Below are positions 6,356-9,294 of a stretch of DNA of 9,294 nt, piece by piece. Within the stretch, counting starts at the first letter, position 1. Each line of letters begins with the position of its first letter. Location: NCBI GenBank assembly GCA_018882625.1, contig VERO01000077.1, forward strand, positions 1 through 9,294. Reading direction: 5' to 3'. Origin of the DNA: Phycisphaerales bacterium. Its GTDB lineage: Bacteria; Planctomycetota; Phycisphaerae; Phycisphaerales; SM1A02. The position numbers and the translations under genes were made by a program. Under the pieces are notes generated by a model. That model did no database searches, had not been told where the DNA came from, and worked only from the letters and a program-made list of their open reading frames with translations.

Positions 6356-7407
6356 TCGGGGGAGACGGCCAGCTGGACCTCCTCGCCCGGACGTGCGGGA
6401 ACGCGGGGATTCGTCTCGAGCACACGGAGCGCGATGCCGCCGACCGCAACCTCGTGGTGAGCGACCGCGCCGAGGTACGTCGTCGACGTGATCGTCGCAC
6501 GGATGACGTCTGCGCCAGCCGAAGCCTGCGCTGCGCCGCGCATGAGCGACATCGCCTCGGGCCGGATCGACAGGGTGACCGTGCCGGCGCGCGCGAGCGA
6601 CTCGGGCACATAGGCGCGCAGGCTTCCGATCGGCGTGCGCACCTGCACCATCGAGTCCGCGCCTGCGGCGCCCTCGATCGCGCCCTCCACCAGGTTCGTC
6701 TCGCCAAGGAAGCCCGCGATGAACTTCGAGTTCGGTCGCTCGTACAGCTCGCGCGGCGTGCCGCGCTGGACCACGTCGCCTGAGCGCATGACCACGATCG
6801 AGTCCGCAAGCGACAGCGCCTCGTCGCGGTCATGCGTGACGTAGATGGTGGTCATGCGCAGCTCGTCCACGATGCGCCGGATCTCGGCGCGCATGTCGAT
6901 GCGCAGCTTCGCGTCAAGGTTCGAGAGCGGCTCGTCGAGCAGCAGCACGTCAGGCCTGAAGGCGATCGCACGCGCGAGCGCCACGCGCTGCTGCTGGCCG
7001 CCCGACAGCTGGTTGGGGGTGCGCGACGCGTACTCCCGCATGCGCACGAGGCCAAGGCACTCGTCCACGCGGCGTGCGATGTCGGCCTTGGGCATCTTGC
7101 GGACCTCGAGGCCGAACGCCACGTTCTGCGCCACGCTCATGTGCGGCCACAGGGCGTAGTTCTGGAAGACGAGGCCGGCATTGCGGCGCTCAGGCGCCAT
7201 CTGCGTGACGTCCCGGTCGCCGAAGCGGATTGACCCCGCATCAGGCTCGACGAACCCCGCGACCATGCGCAGCATCGTGCTCTTGCCGCAGCCTGAGGGC
7301 CCGAGCAGGAACGTCAGCGACCCAGGCGGCACGTCGAGGTCGACGCTGCGCACTGCGGGCACGCCGTCATAGCTCTTGCTCAGGCCTCGAATGGCGATGC
7401 CGACCAT
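6325..7407 (-). CDS. ABC transporter ATP-binding protein with TOBE domain (MalK/PotA/FbpC type)
   Basis: A 360-residue cytoplasmic ATPase of the importer class that serves sugars, polyamines, ferric iron or phosphonates. All nucleotide-binding motifs are intact: Walker A GPSGCGKST (36-44), Q-loop FQNYALWPHM (Gln82), signature LSGGQQQRVALARA (134-147), Walker B VLLLDEP (Glu159), D-loop SNLD (162-165) and switch His192 in YVTHDRDEAL. Residues about 236-350 form the C-terminal TOBE_2-like beta domain (TLSIRPEAMSLM and YLGAVAHHEV are characteristic). ATG 7407 is chosen because MVGIAIRGLSKSYDG is the normal N-terminus; the frame is open further upstream. No permease or binding protein lies within the window, so the substrate is open and it may serve partners encoded elsewhere. 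It follows the DUF721 gene by 31 bases but has its own promoter-like box, and its 3' end overlaps the convergent MFS gene. Confidence 0.92.
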   Translation of the reverse strand: MVGIAIRGLSKSYDGVPAVRSVDLDVPPGSLTFLLGPSGCGKSTMLRMVAGFVEPDAGSIRFGDRDVTQMAPERRNAGLVFQNYALWPHMSVAQNVAFGLEVRKMPKADIARRVDECLGLVRMREYASRTPNQLSGGQQQRVALARAIAFRPDVLLLDEPLSNLDAKLRIDMRAEIRRIVDELRMTTIYVTHDRDEALSLADSIVVMRSGDVVQRGTPRELYERPNSKFIAGFLGETNLVEGAIEGAAGADSMVQVRTPIGSLRAYVPESLARAGTVTLSIRPEAMSLMRGAAQASAGADVIRATITSTTYLGAVAHHEVAVGGIALRVLETNPRVPARPGEEVQLAVSPDQVVGVAGTP

Positions 7408-7415
7408 GGGCGCGA

Positions 7416-7442
7416 AGCGTAGCGCGCGAGGCCGAGTGTCAT
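7416..7442 (-). promoter_or_regulatory. Predicted promoter of the ABC ATPase gene
   Basis: On the minus strand, TACGCT (7416-7421) lies eight bases before the ATG at 7407, and ATGACA (7437-7442), five of six matches to TTGACA, lies 15 bases further upstream. The -35-like box includes the TGA stop of the DUF721 gene. The spacer is shorter than the usual 16-18 bases. If used, the message would be leaderless and the ABC gene could be expressed apart from the genes ahead of it. Confidence 0.4.
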
Positions 7443-7867
7443 CGCGCATCCGGATCGGGATCCGGGTCGCGGTCGATTCGTCCGATGCGGCCGCGCACGC
7501 GCTGCAGGCGTCCGCCTGTCGCGCCCTGCAGCGCAGCCTCGAGGCCTGCCCGCATCTCGCGGTCGAGCGCATAGATGGTGGCGGACGACTCGGCGGTCAC
7601 CGTGAGGGTGCCTCGCTCGAAGGACTCCACGCGCGTGGCGTCGCGCAGCGGTGCCGGAACGAGCGCGTCCCACGCCTCCATGATGCCGCCAAGACGCTTC
7701 GCCGACCGGCGCAGCTCGTCTCCGATGGCGCGGAACGCCGCACTCGTGTCGGCGACCTGACGCTCGGTTGGGCGGGATCCGCCCTTGGCGCGCTGCAGCG
7801 CGATGAGGCGCCGCAGTGCAGGATCCGCGACCGGATCGCGAGGCTGGGCTCTGGTGCGCCGTGCCAT
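7439..7867 (-). CDS. DUF721 (DciA-like) family protein
   Basis: A 142-residue protein with a DUF721-like core at about residues 55-131: an amphipathic helix, the motif EAWDALVPAPLRDATRV, then a strand-turn-strand FERGTLTVTAESSATIYALD, a long helix (REMRAGLEAALQ) and a final strand RVRGRIGRI. This W...LV...L...T.V....G.L.V...S....L pattern is the family hallmark. DUF721 includes DciA, the helicase-loading partner of DnaB in bacteria without DnaC or DnaI. Here the basic N-terminus (MARRTRAQPR) is followed by a charged helical linker, and the protein ends in an acidic DPDPDPD tail. ATG 7867 is used; it begins ten bases after the thioesterase stop, with no ribosome binding site and no TANNNT box, so co-transcription is likely. 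A role in replication initiation is inferred from the family only. A small unrelated helical protein is a less likely alternative. Confidence 0.72.
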   Translation of the reverse strand: MARRTRAQPRDPVADPALRRLIALQRAKGGSRPTERQVADTSAAFRAIGDELRRSAKRLGGIMEAWDALVPAPLRDATRVESFERGTLTVTAESSATIYALDREMRAGLEAALQGATGGRLQRVRGRIGRIDRDPDPDPDAR

Positions 7868-7877
7868 GGAGATCCGC

Positions 7878-8279
7878 TCATCCGTGGAACTGCAGCGCCG
7901 GCGGCAGGGCGCGCGGCCGTCCCTCGCGGTCGAGGCACGCGAGCGTCGTCGCACCAGTCGCGAGCAGCTCGCCATCGCGCAGCAGCCGGTACGTGTGCTC
8001 GATCTTGACGTGACCCACATCGACGAGCGACGTCTCGAGGTCCAGCGACTCGTCGTACCTCGCAGGCCGGCGGTAGCTGACCTCGAGCCTGGTGACGGCC
8101 AGGAACGCGCCATCGCGCTCGACATCCGCATAGGAGTGGCCGCAGGCGCGCAGCAGCTCCGTGCGCCCGATCTCGAACCAGATGGGGTACGCGCTGTGGT
8201 GCGCCACGCCCATCGGGTCGCACTCGCAGTACCTCGGCCTGATCGGCATGCGGTGCGTCATCAGCGGGGGTCGGGACAT
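7878..8279 (-). CDS. YbgC/FadM-type acyl-CoA thioesterase (hotdog fold)
   Basis: A 133-residue, full-length 4-hydroxybenzoyl-CoA thioesterase-like protein, expected to hydrolyse acyl-CoA or acyl-ACP thioesters in the cytosol. Seen: YCECDPMGVAHHSAYPIWFE, the family's active-site region with Asp21 as the likely catalytic residue, Gly24, Tyr31 and Glu36; the hotdog helix (IGRTELLRACG); and the sheet strands LEVSYRRPARYDE, LDLETSLVDVG, VKIEHTYRLL and LLATGATTLACLD. ATG 8279 is chosen; ATGs at 8261 and 8249 would also leave the fold whole. The first has a TACCTT box seven bases upstream and CCC before the ATG, as do other starts here. It follows mnmE by 23 bases and precedes the DUF721 gene by 10. 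In many bacteria YbgC is linked to tol-pal, but no tol genes are visible here. The acyl chain preferred cannot be told. Confidence 0.9.
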   Translation of the reverse strand: MSRPPLMTHRMPIRPRYCECDPMGVAHHSAYPIWFEIGRTELLRACGHSYADVERDGAFLAVTRLEVSYRRPARYDESLDLETSLVDVGHVKIEHTYRLLRDGELLATGATTLACLDREGRPRALPPALQFHG

Positions 8280-8286
8280 GGGCGCC

Positions 8287-8292
8287 AAGGTA
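8287..8292 (-). promoter_or_regulatory. TANNNT -10-like hexamer before the thioesterase gene
   Basis: TACCTT on the minus strand, seven bases before the ATG at 8279, within the 23-base gap after mnmE. It suggests a separate, possibly leaderless message for the thioesterase and DUF721 genes. No clear -35 box was seen. Confidence 0.38.
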
Positions 8293-8302
8293 GTGCGCAC
8301 GC

Positions 8303-9294
8303 TCACTTGCCGATGCAGAACCGGGAGAAGACGAGCCCAAGGACATCGTCCGGCGTGACCTCGCCGGTCACCTCGCCGAGCGCATCGAGCGCCCCGCGGA
8401 GCGCATCCGCCACCAGTTCCGGACTCCCGATCACTGAACCTGCCCCGTCCCCGGCGGCGTCCATGCACCGAGAGAGCCACTCGCCGGCCAGGACCATCGC
8501 GTGGCGGTGACGGGCCAGCACGCCAATGCGGTGCGATGAGCCAGTGCCGCCACACTCGGATGCGAGCGCCGCCGCGACCGATGCAGCAAGCGCCTCGATG
8601 CCCTCGCCCGTCACTGCGCTCGTGCACAGCATCCCTGCGGCCGCGCCGCGCGCACCGCTGCGCACCTCATCGCAACGGGTGGCCACATGGATGACCTTCG
8701 ATGCGCGGGAGCGCCACTCGCCTGCGCGCCAGTGGCCATCAGCGGCACCGGCGATGCGCACATGCGCGTCCCCGGGAGAGGCAGCAACGAGCGAGGCCAG
8801 CGGCTCGCAGAGCAGGATGACGTCAGCGCGGTCCGCCGCGCGGCCCTGCTCCTGCATCAGCGCATCGATCGCGCTGCGCGGGTCCTCGATGCCCGGCGTG
8901 TCGACGAGCATCGCGCGCACGCCAGGCTCTGGCGCGCCCGCGGGCGCGGACCGGAACTCGATCTCCTCCGCGATCGCGTCACGCGTGGTGCCCGCCGACG
9001 GGCTCGCCACGGCGCGCGTCCTCCCAAGCAGGGCGTTGAAGAGGCTTGACTTGCCGGCATTCGGCGCGCCGCGCAGCGCCACCACCGGCATCTGCGGCGT
9101 CGACTCGAGCGGCACAGACCCGGCGACCCAGCGCGCCAGTTCCTCCTCGACTGCGGCGACCCTGCGTCGCAGCTCCTCGCGCGCAATCGCGACCACATCC
9201 TCGGAGTCGGTGAAGTCGATGCCAGCCTCGACACGCGCGGGCACCTCGGCAAGATCCGCCGATGCGCGCTGGGCAGCCTGCACGAGCGGGTTGT
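8303..9294 (-). CDS. mnmE: tRNA modification GTPase MnmE, C-terminal part (runs off right edge)
   Basis: The visible 329 codons are the later part of a protein usually near 450 residues; the folate-binding N-terminal domain lies beyond base 9294. MnmE works with MnmG to modify U34 of certain tRNAs. Counting from the in-frame GTG at 9283: helical segment with VEAGIDFTDSEDV (18-30); G1 GAPNAGKSS (72-80), keeping the Asn that binds potassium in this family; G2 AGTTRD (97-102); G3 DTPG (128-131); a G4 candidate TRCD (202-205) instead of NKxD; G5-like SAVTGEG (222-228); then the helical C-terminus ending in FCIGK, the invariant CxGK motif whose Cys is needed for modification. That ending makes MnmE far more likely than Era or Der. 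DTPGIEDP is also unlike the usual DTAGLR. The GTG is not taken as the start, because the frame is open to the edge and the N-terminal domain is required. It heads the gene set running leftward. Confidence 0.93.
   Translation of the reverse strand, partial: NPLVQAAQRASADLAEVPARVEAGIDFTDSEDVVAIAREELRRRVAAVEEELARWVAGSVPLESTPQMPVVALRGAPNAGKSSLFNALLGRTRAVASPSAGTTRDAIAEEIEFRSAPAGAPEPGVRAMLVDTPGIEDPRSAIDALMQEQGRAADRADVILLCEPLASLVAASPGDAHVRIAGAADGHWRAGEWRSRASKVIHVATRCDEVRSGARGAAAGMLCTSAVTGEGIEALAASVAAALASECGGTGSSHRIGVLARHRHAMVLAGEWLSRCMDAAGDGAGSVIGSPELVADALRGALDALGEVTGEVTPDDVLGLVFSRFCIGK

Noticed and set aside
5080..6783. A 567-codon open frame on the plus strand crossing the MFS and ABC genes
   Set aside because: Its translation is Arg/Ala/Gly-rich with no domain, typical of an out-of-frame reading of GC-rich DNA; both real genes in other frames carry clear family motifs.

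Overview
The window is GC-rich (about two thirds G+C by eye) and almost fully coding: nine protein genes, eight of them on the minus strand. The best taxonomic hint is the secreted FG-GAP protein, whose C-terminus is a double dockerin-like Ca-binding repeat of the type common in Planctomycetota, especially Phycisphaerae. The chromosomal setting (mnmE and a DUF721 gene) fits a bacterial chromosome rather than a plasmid or phage. No tRNA, rRNA, CRISPR array, insertion sequence or phage gene was seen, and no gap without a gene exceeds about 110 bases.

Left part (1-4749, all minus strand): an envelope and export block. Reading in the direction of transcription it holds a membrane-anchored TlpA-type thioredoxin, an unrecognised soluble protein with an Ala/Pro tail, the secreted seven-motif FG-GAP protein with Ig-like and dockerin-like ends, a duplicated-domain lipoprotein, and the N-terminus of a polysaccharide flippase that overlaps the lipoprotein gene by four bases and runs off the left edge.

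Middle (4793-6355, plus strand): the only plus-strand gene, a 14-helix-type DHA2 efflux transporter. It is divergent from the TlpA gene across 43 bases and converges on, and overlaps by 31 bases, an ABC ATPase gene.

Right part (6325-9294, minus strand): a tightly packed set, mnmE (tRNA-modifying GTPase, 5' end beyond the right edge), a YbgC-type thioesterase, a DUF721/DciA-like protein and an orphan MalK/PotA-type ABC ATPase with a TOBE domain.

I found no convincing new defence or biosynthetic system. The most interesting signal is regulatory. Almost no start has a convincing Shine-Dalgarno sequence. Five genes carry an exact TANNNT hexamer 7-9 bases before the start codon, a sixth has a near match, and a seventh (FG-GAP) has one before a possible TTG start. 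The two genes expected to be co-transcribed (GTGA overlap, 10-base gap) lack it. This is the pattern expected of leaderless transcripts and is a testable prediction for the genome.
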